Source of the DNA: Delphinus delphis
Taxonomy: Eukaryota > Chordata > Mammalia > Artiodactyla > Delphinidae
DNA: 64,000 nucleotides
Assembly: GCF_949987515.2 (NCBI RefSeq)
Contig: NC_082688.1
Location: 80,046,731 to 80,110,730, forward strand
Direction of reading: 5' to 3'
The translations under genes and the position numbers were made by a program. The notes beneath the pieces were generated by a model. It was given only the letters and a program-made list of their open reading frames with translations, had not been told where the DNA came from and made no database searches. Positions 12,525 to 23,079 of this stretch are shown here, piece after piece (the first letter of the stretch is position 1; each line of letters starts with the position of its first letter).

Positions 12525-12640
12525 TTACCAAGTACCTCATCTCGTCCAATCCTCTTATCAAACCTCTGAGGTAGGAATTACCTCTCCACTTTACACAGGA
12601 AGGAATTCTTGCCCTGGGTCCCCCAGGAGCAAGATGCTTC
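12525..12640 (-). repeat. MIR-like fragment
   Basis: Wording AATCCTCTTATCAAACCTCT, GAGGTAGGAATTACC and CACTTTACACAGGAAGGAAT fits a diverged MIR in reverse orientation. Confidence 0.5.
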
Positions 12641-13589
12641 TTGACAGCAGCTCTGGCCTAGCTCCAAATGGACCCCTGAGAGTACCCTGTTAAGTCACAG
12701 CTGATTGCTGAGGAATGCAGCAGAAGAGAGGACACGTGGAGGGGCTACAAGATGAATAGAGCAGCTGTCACAGGTTGAATGCACTCCGTCTATTGAGTCT
12801 GTAAACCTTTGGTCACTGAAATCACTAGCTCTAAAGCCATTCCTACATTTATGCAAGTAGCAGGCTCCTGTGTGTCTACAAAAGAGGCATGTGCATGGGG
12901 GGTGGCTACAGGGACAGAAACGGCAATTCATGCTTGCAGACCTTGGGCTACTGATCAACTTATTTATACCCAATATAATTTCAAGGCCTTTCTTCATTTG
13001 GGCCCCATGTCTGGAACCCATAAACCAGGGCTGTCAGATCAGAGTTCGTCCGCATGGGGTAAATGGTCAGGCGCCCAGGCTAACCCATTAGAGTCAAACA
13101 TGGGCTCTGCATGCAGTGTTTCCAGCAACCAACCTGCAAAGTTTTAGATCAACAACATTTTAAAGCCAGGCTTTTAAAGCTAGGATCTGTCCACAATCTA
13201 CAGGTTTGACTCCACAAATAAAGGAAGAAGGAAAGGTCCTTATGCTGTGTAAATCAACATTTGGGGCAAAGGTGTGCGTGTGAAGTGTAGAAAGAGCCAC
13301 CAGTAAGGCTCCTTTGTGGATACCCAGTAACCTCAGCAGGAACTGCCCAGAAGCAATGGCTTGTAGGAAAAGCCTCATGTCCAGAGCAGGTGCAGTGTCC
13401 TACACAGGGAACTTCACACACGCTCACACACAGAGAGCTGAGAGTATAAGGGTGAAACTCCAGATAAATCTGACTCTCTCTTGGAATCTACACTCTTTAA
13501 AAGCCCATACCCCTGTCCCTGGAATTTGCAGTTTAGGGCCTGTGGATTATTCCAGCCCTCCAGGAAAGCAAAGTGGCAGTGTGAACCAG
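12641..13589. other. Unassigned intronic DNA
   Basis: No repeat recognised with confidence and no supported gene. Overlapping short frames in several phases have no common features. Confidence 0.4.
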
Positions 13590-14010
13590 TGTCCTAAAGA
13601 TGACCATATCCTCTGGCCTGGAAATTCCCCTCTAGGAATTTATCCCCAGGAAATAATTCAACTGAAGCAAGGAGCTACATGCAGCAAAGATGTTCAAGAT
13701 GATCTGTGACGGTGAAACGTGATGTTGAGCGCTAAGGGAATAGCCATAAGGATTTTAGACAGCAGCTACTAAAGATAATTCTGACAATTATAAGCAACAT
13801 AACAGTTTATAAGATAATGTTGAACAAATATAGCAGAAGGCAAAATAGTTCACACTATGGTTGCAACAGTGTAAAACATGTATGCATTTGGAAAGTAATG
13901 GCAAGTTTTGTTACAGTGATAGATGCATGTTTTGTTACAATGGTAGGGAGTAAAATGATACATTTTTAAACATTTAATGTGGTGACATTGCATTTTCAAT
14001 GGAAGAAGAA
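13590..14010 (+). mobile_element. L1M 3'-end fragment
   Basis: CCCCTCTAGGAATTTATCCC, then AGATGTTCAAGATGATC and a long AT-rich tail resemble the end of ORF2 and the 3' part of an old L1M/HAL1 element. Boundaries are approximate. Confidence 0.6.
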
Positions 14011-14064
14011 GCAATCCTACAAAGCAAATGCCAAAATCTTCACAAATAAGAACTATTAGTACTA

Positions 14065-14245
14065 CCAATAAAAGACAACATATATTTGGAGCTTATTCTG
14101 TGTTAGGCACTGTTTCAGGCCCTTTTGTGCCTATTAACTTCACAACATCTATGAGGTACTTTTATTATCCTCATTTTACAGGTGAGAGCAGTGAGGCACG
14201 GGGAGGATAACAGCTTTCCCAAATCACACAGCTAGTCAGCATGAT
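14065..14245 (-). repeat. MIR
   Basis: Near complete reverse MIR: ATTCTGTGTTAGGCACTGTT, ATCTATGAGGTACTTTTATT, TCATTTTACAGGTGAGAGCA, AATCACACAGCTAGTCAGC. Confidence 0.88.
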
Positions 14246-16198
14246 AGAAAGAAACACTACCCACGCCATTTCAAAGGTCACCCACCTAAAAATCTTTATG
14301 CCTGCTTAAACAGAGACGACAAAATCTTCAGCAGAAGCCTCACCACGAGACCCCTGAAATGGGTAGTGGGTAACGAGCCTCACAGGAACTCTCAGAGGGC
14401 TTTAACGTTGCAGATATGACCAGGATTTCCCTCCACCCCAGCCTAGACTCCAGGAGGAACAAGAGGAAGGGCACTAAAGACCAACAGGTTTAGCATGACT
14501 CAAACTTCAGAGAGCGGAGAAGGGACCAAGGCAGTCGGGGTTTGCCCTAAATGATATAATGAGCTAGAACCAGAATTCAGAATCCTCGCTCCAGAGGCCC
14601 TCAAGGCTCGCCCCCATGCTCTGCAGACCACAAGCACCTCCTTCTGACCTCTTCCCTTCTCCTTCCTCCCTTTGGTCCCTCAGTCTAGCTATCCTCGGCC
14701 TTCCCTCGTCCAGCACAGTCCCAGCTACACCATCTCTCTCTTTTATCATCTTTCCTTCACGCCGCCTCTACTTCCTGTCCTCTCCTGCCTTGCCGGCAAC
14801 TGCATGCAACAGCTGGGACTTCAGTTATGGCAGTCTCCCCATGTAACAGCAACTAGAGGAAATGACAGGCAGTAGACCCCTGCCCCTCCCAACCAGGGAG
14901 ACTGTTCAAACATGCTGAGAGACAGGGATGCTAAAAATCAGTGCTTGGAAGAAAGGCCCTTCATTTTGACTCTGGCCCTGACCCAGACCACCCATCCAGC
15001 TCCCTGTACCTCCTTAGTGCCCTGGGAACACCCACGCTTCGTCCTCTCTTTGCCAGGATCTGCCCACCGCTGAGGGGCTCCCCGGGAGTGGGCGCCAGCC
15101 CTTGGTCATGTCTGTCTCCTATGCTTCATATAGTGTAGTTACCCAGAAAAGTTTGCTGAATGAGCAAATGAGTCCCCATTCATCCTCTTCCTCAGGGGCG
15201 AGTGCCCTTCTGACTTTGGAGGGAAGATTCAAGTCTACCCATTCTCAGCCAGGGGGGCACCCTGCCCAGGCTGCCTGAAGCAATCATCTGAATGACAGGA
15301 GCTACCTAACACCTCCATGCCAAGTGTCTGAGTTCCTATATTGCAAATACCAGTTTCCCTAGGTCCACCCTAACTGGGAGTCCTTTCCTGTTTTTTCAAG
15401 CTGGTGGTGTCCTGAAACACAACGACAGCCCTGCAGTTCAGTTTCAGGAACGTCAAAGGCAAAAGGACATTATGCAAAACAGGAAGAAACTTTTAAAGAA
15501 ATGTTTAAAGGCATTTTCAGAATGCAACCTGTCATGAGGCCAGGTAGTTACTGAAACCCCTGCCAGGGCCCCTCCCCAGGACCTGGAGACCCACGTGGTG
15601 AGGCAGGAAGGAGCCTGACCTCACAACCCTACTCGTCACGCTGGTCTGACATACCCTGCCCCTTCCCACAGTGCAGCCTCCCCCTTGACCCACAGCCTCT
15701 GGGCCAGTGACCCTCGGCAGAGTCCCAAATCCAAAGTGCCCCTCAGAAGAGGTGAATTTAGCTCCAGTGAGGACAAAGTGGCATAACTTCAAAACAGGCG
15801 TCTTGTGAAGAGCCTGAGTGCCAGCTCTGATGGTCTCTGAGGCTTCTCCTGAAAGGAGTTCCCAGAAACCTACAGGTTCTCACCTCCTGGCCCTTCTCCA
15901 GATCTCCGGACCCTCTGGAGGTAGGAGAACTGTGCTGTATGTTTCAGAACCTGGTTTGCTAGCTTGTTCCCACACCTCCTGTGGACACGGTCACATCTCA
16001 GTCACATCACCAGCACTGGGTTAGCACTGGTGCTCACCCAGCACCATGGCCCCAGGGCCATGCACATAAGCCCGGCCCAGGGACTTGGCTGCTAAGGAGA
16101 CAAACGGAGCAATTCCTGAGGAAGCTGACTCCTAGGGCATCACCCCCGCTGCACAGTCCGTCCTGCAGCCTGGCCCTCTGCCCCTGCCCCAATCGCTT
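14246..16198. other. Unassigned intronic DNA
   Basis: Moderately GC-rich, mostly unique-looking. A faint L2-like tail occurs near 15100-15170 (GTTTGCTGAATGAGCAAATG). No supported gene. Confidence 0.4.
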
Positions 16199-16211
16199 CC
16201 TGCACCTAGTT

Positions 16212-16446
16212 GTTTTTTTTTTTTTTTTTTTTTTGGCAGTACGCAGGCCTCTCACCGTCGCGGCCTCTCCCGTTGCAGAGCACAGGCTCCGGACGCACAG
16301 GCTCAGCGGCCATGGCTCAGGGGCCCAGACGCCCTGCGGCACGCGGGATCCCCCCAGACCGGGGCACGAACCCGCGCCCCCCGCGTTGGCAGGCGGACTC
16401 CCAACCACTGTGCCACCAGGGAAACCACTGCACCACCAGGGAAGCC
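16212..16446 (-). repeat. CHR-type SINE, short form, with duplicated 5' end
   Basis: Poly(T) at the left, then the reverse complement of the short SINE. Exact 13-bp target duplication CCTGCACCTAGTT at 16199-16211 and 16447-16459. The SINE 5' end is present twice: CCACTGTGCCACCAGGGAAA is followed directly by CCACTGCACCACCAGGGAAG. Confidence 0.94.
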
Positions 16447-16459
16447 CCTGCACCTAGTT

Positions 16460-18378
16460 TTTAATCAGAATTCTAGACACATCTTTTATTCAGCAATAAA
16501 TGATGTTCATCTGCCACCACTAAGCAAACCTGAAATTTTCAATGAGTCTATCCTTTAGTAAGACTGGTTTAAAAACCAAGCCCTTCTCAAAAAGCATTCA
16601 TCCCTTTTCTTCCTTTTTAAAAAACTCTACTACGGAAACAATCCAAAAAGTACCTAAAGCTTTAGGCGTGAGCCTCACTGGACCACTAACAAGAAAACAA
16701 AAACTATCTGTATGTGTTCAGCAACAGCTGAATAATAAAAGTTATACCCTTTGTTGTTTTTAAAGGTGTAGGACCAAGCCTGTGACAGAATCTTAAGGGA
16801 AAAATCCTGGACACCAGGCTATCTATATCTATATCTAACTATACCAATCTATCTATCCATTTATAAAGATATCAACTAAATTCTGAAACATGTACAAGAA
16901 AAAAGACTAGCAGGAAATTTGCCAACATGCGTCCTCTAGGTGATAGGAATATAGATGTGCTTTTCAACCTCTTTTAACTTCTCAAACGGTTTTCAATGAG
17001 CCTGCATTACTTTTTACAAAAAGGAGGAAGAGATTACCCACTCCTTAAAAAAACAGGCAAAAGCAAAGACCCACAACCCTGGCCTCCTTGGCATCCCAGG
17101 GAGACAAATCCTCCTCCTCTCTCTCAGGGCTTTGTGAGGGGCTTGGAGAGGCGGCAGGGGGAAAGAGAAGCAGCTACATTACACACCCAGACCAGACATT
17201 AAAATCACTGCCCAAGAATTCAGCAACAGCCAATAATACAGCCCCTGGCCTTCATTTGTGCAAGGAAGGGGCGGGCTGAGCCAGGCTGAAAAGTAGAACC
17301 TGAAACACTGAGAGTGTGACTCAGCCCTTCTGCCTCCTAAGGACGAATCCCCTTAGGCCACGTTCTCCCAGAACCAGCTCCCCGCCAGACCCTGTCCCCT
17401 ACCCGCCAAGCCACCACAACCTTCCAACCTGGAGGTCTCTGACCTTTAGAAAAGTATCCAAGATCTCTCCCCCAAGCCGGCGACCTGCGTAGGCCCAGGT
17501 AAACACAGAGGGCCTCACAACTGAGACTTCTGCAATCACAGCCACAGTCTGGCTCTCAGGATCCCTCGCCAAGTTAAGGGACAGGAGGGACCCTGTGGAG
17601 ATCACCGAATCCAATCTCATGCCTTGCTAACTCCCCAGGAGTCAGGGTCTGTCTTACAGTGACCTCATCACCTGGGCCACATGGGCAGTACCAGAGGCAA
17701 AGGTAAAATGGCCACAGCGGAAGCCCTCAAGGGAGTTAGACTATCTGTCCTAAAACAACTGGACTGCTGCTTAACCAGATAAGAATAACTGGAATTTCCA
17801 GGTGGACATGGATTCAAGCAGAATTTCAGTCTCTGCTTCTTATCAAGTACAGGCAAGGAACACTGAGGAGGGAATAAGGCATAGGAGGCACTGGGTAAAC
17901 GGTCAGTGAAGAAATCACCAGGTTTGGCTTGGCCCCAGGATGCCTGGGCCCCTTTCACACACATCCAGAGCCCAGCTGAGCCCGAAGGGTATGAGCCTCC
18001 TGGCCCTGCCCCCAAAGTCTGGAAGGTCCCCAGGGTGGAATCCACGGAAGGGCTGGGACTACCTGGGCATTAACTGTCCCGTCTTTCCCAAACCATAAAT
18101 TAGTCTAGCCCCAGCCTGGAAACCCCTACTCTGCTGCTATCCAAAGACCGTAATACCCAACCATATGGCTGCTGATGTATCATTATAGTCATTATAAAGC
18201 AGCAAGTTAAAGATTACCCCCAGAGCTAATGCACGGCTTCAGAAATTAGAGGAACATTTTCACACAATCAGATAAAACCGGAACTGGAGAACTTTAACAC
18301 CAACTCTGGGTTTCTGAATAAGGGAAAGAAAGAAGGAAGAAAGGAAGGGAAGGGGATGGCTAGGGAGGCAGAGACTAA
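16460..18378. other. Mostly unique intronic DNA
   Basis: A short TATC-type microsatellite lies at about 16820-16860. A perfect TGACTCA (AP-1-type) site lies at 17317-17323 in a non-repetitive context. No gene is seen. Confidence 0.45.

Positions 18379-18381
<3 letters not shown>

Positions 18382-18418
<37 letters not shown>
18382..18418. repeat. (AC)n microsatellite
   Basis: An uninterrupted run of about 18 AC units on the plus strand. Length variation is likely. Confidence 0.97.
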
Positions 18419-18422
<4 letters not shown>

Positions 18423-18464
18423 GCTTCCCTAAATGACATCGGCATGGTTTAATTATGCCTCCTC

Positions 18465-18570
18465 TGCCTAAACTGTGAGTTCCAAAAGAGAAGGCATTTT
18501 GTCATCTCCCTCTCTGTAGCTCTAGCGCCCAGACTAGGACAGGCATATTGTTGAATCCAGGAAAGCTGTC
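18465..18570 (+). repeat. L2 3'-end fragment
   Basis: AAACTGTGAGTTCCAAAAGA, ATTTTGTCATCTCCCTCTCT, CTCTAGCGCCCAGACTAGGA and GGCATATTGTTGAATCCAG follow the usual L2 3' order. Confidence 0.6.
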
Positions 18571-18694
18571 ACGTTATCAGACCTCTCAGATGGACCCACA
18601 GACACACCTAGCAGGGATCTTCCCAAACTTAGTGCCACATTAGGCCACCCTGAGCCTCTGCACTAAGTGTCTACTGGGCAATAACTTTAAGGAA

Positions 18695-18790
18695 AAGCAT
18701 TAGACTGGGAAAAAGGAGACCTGGTTTTTCCAGCCCCAGCTGGCTACTGCCTGGCTGTATGGCCTGAGGCAAGACCCTTCCCCTCTAGCA
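18695..18790 (+). repeat. MIR 5' fragment
   Basis: AGCATTAGACTGGG, AGACCTGGTTTTTCCAGCCC and TGGCTGTATGGCCTGAGGCA match the head and core of forward MIR. Confidence 0.65.
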
Positions 18791-19780
18791 CAATGTGGGA
18801 TGGGGGCCAGGGAACTGCAGAGACCCATCCTGGGATGCTGTGGTTCCAAGATGCTGCGGTTTGACTCCAATCTCACATGTGGCTCTTGCAACCTGTAACC
18901 CAAGGAACTTGCACCTGGTTCATCAGGTGGAGGCCCCCGTGCTTGCTCAGAGTCTGGGACAAATTACAACAGGCAGGAGACACTTCTGCGACCATCAGGC
19001 TGAGTGGAAAAAAGTGAGCCAAATAGTCATGGAGGGTATTTCTCCACCTCAGACTGTTAGACAAGAAGGCATGTCAGTGTGTAGGTCAAGAAATTATCTT
19101 CCCCAGGAAAAGCAACAGGACAAAACTGGTTTAAAAAACTAGTTACCTAACGTCCCAAAGCTTAAAGATCTGGACACAGGGGAGGCTCCTGGTGCCTCCC
19201 CAACCCCCAGGATGAGGCTCCACCGCAAGCCAGAAGGTGATGAGGCTCTAGGACTCATCCCAAAGAAGAGAGAGAGCCCCTTCCGGAGCTGAGGCCAAGA
19301 CAGATGTCCTCAAAGTACACTATGTCCCAGGCAGCGTGCTTGTGTCCACATGTGTGCATATGGGGGAAGGGGGAGAAGCGGGAACAGTGTGCTGGTGGAG
19401 AAACACCTGACAGCCGAGAGCCCGGCAGACACCCAGCAAGTGCTCTGTCTTGCCAAGGGTACAAACCATGGCAGAGGCTCGGCTGACAACCCCCATGAAA
19501 CCTGGGGAAAACGGCTCACGGATAAGTGCTCTCCCAGGGCCCTGGCTACCTGTGGCTGTTTGCTGGCCCAGGTGCCCATGACTCTCTAGTGCCCGTGACT
19601 CTCTGGTGTCCACCTCTAGATCAGAGTCCTTTTCTGAACAAAGGAAGAGGCTCTATTCAAAGCATAGCTGGGCAAGAGCGGCCTCAGGTTTAGGCAGTCT
19701 TATACTCACCACCACCCGCCTCCCACCCATAGACTGTACCAACTGTCCAGGTCAGCCCAGCCTCCCCTAACCAGTCCTAC
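18791..19780. other. Unique-looking intronic DNA
   Basis: No repeat recognised. Several mid-length frames overlap on both strands in this moderately GC-rich DNA, with no family features. Confidence 0.4.
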
Positions 19781-19784
19781 CTGA

Positions 19785-19920
19785 GGTACTGACCCCGCCC
19801 CGCCCCCAGCCAGCCCCCCTCTGGGCGGGCAGCGCCAGTGCTAGTCAAGTCACGTGGAGCTGCCGCCAAATCTAAGCACAGATAAACATTCATTCCGGGA
19901 AAAGTAACTCAACACAAGGC
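19785..19920. promoter_or_regulatory. Candidate intronic regulatory cluster
   Basis: Within about 130 bp of repeat-free DNA lie GC-box-like runs (CCCCGCCCCGCCCCC at about 19793-19808 and GGGCGGGC near 19822), an E-box in TCACGTGG (about 19851), a GATA-type AGATAA (about 19880), an ETS-like TTCCGGGA (about 19893) and an AP-1-like GTAACTCA. The cluster is 2.8 kb inside intron 1 of B4GALT1. Function is inferred from site density only. Confidence 0.35.
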
Positions 19921-20184
19921 TGCTGCTCCTCCCAGGCTGACTACATCTCAGGCAAACACCCAGGCTGCCAGAAAGGGAGCCTCAATGCCATGGTCAGTGA
20001 GATGCCGCACAGCCCAAGGGCCAAGACGACAGCGCCTACATGCCTGGACTCCCCGGGAGAACTCCCTGGGGAACTTGCAGGAATCCTCAGGAAAGACCCA
20101 TCTTTCCCCTGCAGCCCTCACTCCTGAAAGCCTCACAGCAGCCCAGCAGGTGTCCCGGGGCAGAGCCTACTATGGCTTCAAACA

Positions 20185-20275
20185 CTGCAACCTGCCCTAA
20201 TGCACAGTATAGACACAAGCAGGATTCAAACCCAAGTCTATCTGAAGTCTATCCTGAGGCTCTAACAACCCAGGA
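20185..20275 (-). repeat. Possible MIR fragment
   Basis: CAGGATTCAAACCCAAGTCT, then TATCCTGAGGCTCTAACAAC resembles the reverse MIR head. Weak. Confidence 0.4.
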
Positions 20276-21139
20276 CAGATCCAACAGTGACCCGTCGGCA
20301 GCCCAGTCTGGTGCCTGGCTCCTGCAGGGAAGGGCATGCCCGTTACCCACCACCTACCAGCCCGGAGGGATCACAGCATCTGGCATAGACCCTTGGACAC
20401 CAGAAAGTACAGCCCAGTTGTGGAAAGGAACTGCAAGTAGTGAAAAAGCCACAGCTTTAAACCCCACGGATGCTTTCTCCCACCAACCTTGAAACCAACA
20501 CGTAATGGCTTTGGCTGACACCTGCCCAGCTGAACAGATGGGCTTGACTCCCCCAGCCCACACACTCCCCGGGAGACTTTCAGCTTTCTCAAGGCTCTCT
20601 TCTACCCAGGAGCCTCCACTTAGAGAGCACCCAAACCTCAAACCCAAGGGCTCAATAAAAGTGAAGAAAAACACTCCACCCTCACCTTCCGGGGCTACCT
20701 CCGCAGCAGCTGAAACGTCACGGTCCCATGCATGTCACACAAAGGCGGACAAGCTACAGAAAGCCTAGGGCCTCTCCCCTTACCCTCCAAAACTGTATCT
20801 CTCAGGAAGTCTGTTCGTGCCACCAGTTCAGAGTCAACGCAGAAACAGCAGTAACTCGTCACCCAGTCACTGGGCAACACCAAGGTGGGTCACCACTGCC
20901 TCTCATGATTCATTGAGAAGATCCTACACCTCAAACACCAATCTAATGAACTTTGGGGTACTTTCCTTTAACTTGCTAATTAATTTCTCTTTCCTTCTAC
21001 ATAATATCCAGGCAACAATTAAAAACAAAAGATCAAAATCTGGCCTCTCTGGGGTCTGAGAACTCACCAACCCTCTTCCTCCTTCTCTGCTGTTCACAGC
21101 CATCTCCAGAGTCTGAGAAAAATGAAACTTCAAGTCCCA
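20276..21139. other. Unassigned intronic DNA
   Basis: No gene or clear repeat recognised. The open frames here are short, overlap on both strands, and show no domains. Confidence 0.4.
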
Positions 21140-21295
21140 GGTCCTATTTGCCATGTACTTAACATACACAATCTCATTTAGTCCTGAAGCATGGACAACC
21201 CCATTTTACACAAGAGAAAGAGACTCTGAGGAACTCAGAGTCTGAGTTCTAACATGCCTGAGGTCAGACACTTAGCAGTATGGCAAAGATTCCAT
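21140..21295 (-). repeat. MIR fragment
   Basis: GCCATGTACTTAACATACAC, AATCTCATTTAGTCCTGAAG, CCCCATTTTACACAAGAGAA are a diverged reverse MIR. Confidence 0.75.
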
Positions 21296-22014
21296 TTCAT
21301 TTTACAGGACCAGTCTGCTTCCCAGACTAACCATCAAGTCCAAAAGAATTCAAGTTTCTGCTTTAAAAAAAAAAAAAGTCCCCTTTATTACCACAATTCA
21401 TGTCTGACCAGTTCCAGGAGCATCCTCCCAAACTTGATATGAAAATATTGAAGTAATTATTGGAGAAATTGAGCAAGAGTGGGTAGGAGGCCTGCTCTGT
21501 CTGGGCTCTGTGAAAAAGTGACAGAGTTCCCACTGGCAGGATGCCTGCTCTCCTGCCAGGGCCCCTCACTCAGAACAACATTCTCTACACCCTGGCATTG
21601 AAACTGAGCAGCCACCTGTCTGGTAACCTTGGGAGCAACCTGTGGCTGCCTTGGGCCTGACTGCCTGTGGATTACAGGTCAAGGGGAGGTCCCGGTGGGC
21701 ATGGGCTCAGCCTCCTCGTGACATAAGGAATGCAAACCCACCGACCCAAGCTCTCTGCTTGTGCTGAAACAGAGGCTGGAGTTCCGGTTCAAAACATCTG
21801 GGCAAGATACCTGAGACTCCAGGCTGCTGCTATCAGGAAAGGACAACTTGGTGCTAACTGATTATATTTTAGCCCTCCAGCCCCCAGGGTACACACATTA
21901 TACTGGTACAAATACCCTCGGCCCCTGGGAGGGCCCTACTCTTGGGAAGCTACAAGGGCAGGAAGCAGGGTAGGAGGGCCCCAGGGCAGGGATCTAAGCA
22001 GAGGAGGAACTGAA
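21296..22014. other. Unassigned intronic DNA
   Basis: An A run of 13 lies at about 21365-21377. No gene or repeat family is recognised otherwise. Confidence 0.4.
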
Positions 22015-22215
22015 CACAATAGTGACAATTTACTGAGGGGTTACCCTCATCCTTGTAAATGCTTGTTTACACTGTTTGGTCTAATCTTCCAAAACACCCC
22101 CCTCAAACAGGTACCACTTATTATTCCCATTTAATAGATAAAAAACCAGAGGTTTAGGGACAAGTCACTTGCACAAAAGCTTAGGAAAAGGGTTAACCCA
22201 CACTCAGGAGACAGT
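22015..22215 (-). repeat. MIR
   Basis: CAATTTACTGAGGGGTTACC, TAATCTTCCAAAACACC, AGGTACCACTTATTATTCCC and ATTTAATAGATAAAAAACCA follow the reverse MIR order close to exon 1. Confidence 0.7.
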
Positions 22216-22649
22216 GGTTCTATGTGAAGACAGGAGATGTGACCTGGGAGGTCTGCTCCCTTCCCTCCTGGAGGCCTCATCATCAGCGTTCCAAACTAGA
22301 GAGAGCGGGTTACTCTGAGCTGCCTCGTAGTCCCTACCAGAGTTAGCAGAGCGAAGGCTGCTCCGAGTTCTAAGCAGACTCAAACTCCCAAAACTTCTTG
22401 AGGCTTGGGCCAGAGCAGGGAAGTCTCCAAGGCCTTCTCTGGTTCTGGGATCGGGGGTGGGTGGGTGGCGGTGGCTACGGCTTACTTAAACCGTCCCCGA
22501 CCCAGTCTCCAGCATGAATCCGAAGGGACTCACCTCCCAACCTCTCACCCCCATCCAGCCCGGAACCTGTTTGGGATTAGGGGCTCTGATCCGGAATAGG
22601 GAGACTGACTGGCTGTCGAGGAAGAGGGCATGGGCGAACGCGCATGGTA

Positions 22650-22656
22650 CCTTACC
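22650..22656 (-). other. B4GALT1: Splice donor of B4GALT1 exon 1
   Basis: On the minus strand the sequence is CTGCTCG|GTAAGGTACC. The last exon base is 22656 and the GT is at 22655-22654. It lies exactly where the mammalian B4GALT1 protein passes from ...EESPLL to the exon 2 sequence, so it fixes the exon end. Confidence 0.93.
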
Positions 22657-23079
22657 GAGCAGCGGGGACTCCTCAGGGCATGCGGGTAGCGACAGTGCTG
22701 TGGCGGGGGGCACTGGGGCCGAAGTCAAGTTGCTCCCGAGGCCGGGGCCGGGGCCGGGGCGAGAGTCCGCGTCGGGGTTGGAGGCGCCACCCAAGCGCGG
22801 CTTGGAAGAGGTGCGCGAAGGCGGTGGCGGTGCGGCCCCTCGGGGCTGGAGCTCCCCAGAGGGCTGCCCGATGGCGGCGGCGCCGTTAGAGCTGCCCTGC
22901 AGCGGTGTGGGGACTCCGACCAGCTGAGGCAAGCGGCTCAGGTCGCGGCCGACCAGGTAGTAGACGAGGGTGACGCCAAGATGCAGCGCGCAGACAGCCA
23001 CGAGCAGGCGGCAGGCCCGTTGCAGGGACGCGCCCGGCATCGCGGCGCTGCCGCCCAAGAGCGGCTCCCGAAACCTCAT
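22656..23079 (-). CDS. B4GALT1: B4GALT1 exon 1 coding part (beta-1,4-galactosyltransferase 1, N-terminal 141 residues)
   Basis: B4GALT1 is a type II Golgi enzyme that transfers galactose from UDP-Gal to terminal GlcNAc. With alpha-lactalbumin it forms lactose synthase. This exon reads from ATG at 23079 to a donor at 22655 (CTCG|GTAAGG), giving 141 codons plus one base, a phase that fits a split Val codon at the start of the known exon 2. The product starts MRFREPLLGGSAAMPGASLQ. Residues 1-23 form a basic cytoplasmic tail, about 24-44 a hydrophobic signal anchor (LLVAVCALHLGVTLVYYLVG), and the rest a Pro/Gly/Ser-rich stem with one N-glycosylation sequon (NLT, Asn117) and the conserved LPACPEESPLL end. 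Met1 and Met14 match the two known starts that give the long and short forms. The catalytic domain (exons 2-6) lies outside the window. The frame stays open past the donor into the intron to 22486, but that tail has no family similarity. Identification is near certain. Confidence 0.97.

Larger units (their letters stand above)
1..22655 (-). other. B4GALT1: B4GALT1 intron 1 (5' part, exon 2 not reached)
   Basis: All sequence left of the exon 1 donor belongs to intron 1 if the gene keeps its mammalian structure. No exon 2 sequence (the conserved VGPMLIEFN region and the PFRNR motif) is found on the minus strand, so at least 22.6 kb of the intron is present. A very long first intron is normal for this gene. 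The intron holds old L1M pieces, five CHR-type SINEs, many MIR relics and a MER5A-type element, listed separately. Confidence 0.85.

Noticed and set aside
13314..13709. 131-codon plus-strand frame in intron 1
   Set aside because: It runs into L1M-like sequence, lies antisense to B4GALT1 and has no domain.
18382..18418. Regular short repeats considered as a CRISPR-like array
   Set aside because: Plain AC microsatellite without spacers, in mammalian DNA.
22486..22655. Continuation of the B4GALT1 exon 1 frame past the donor
   Set aside because: The extra ~56 residues do not match the family, and the donor at 22655 lies exactly at the known exon border. This is intron read-through.
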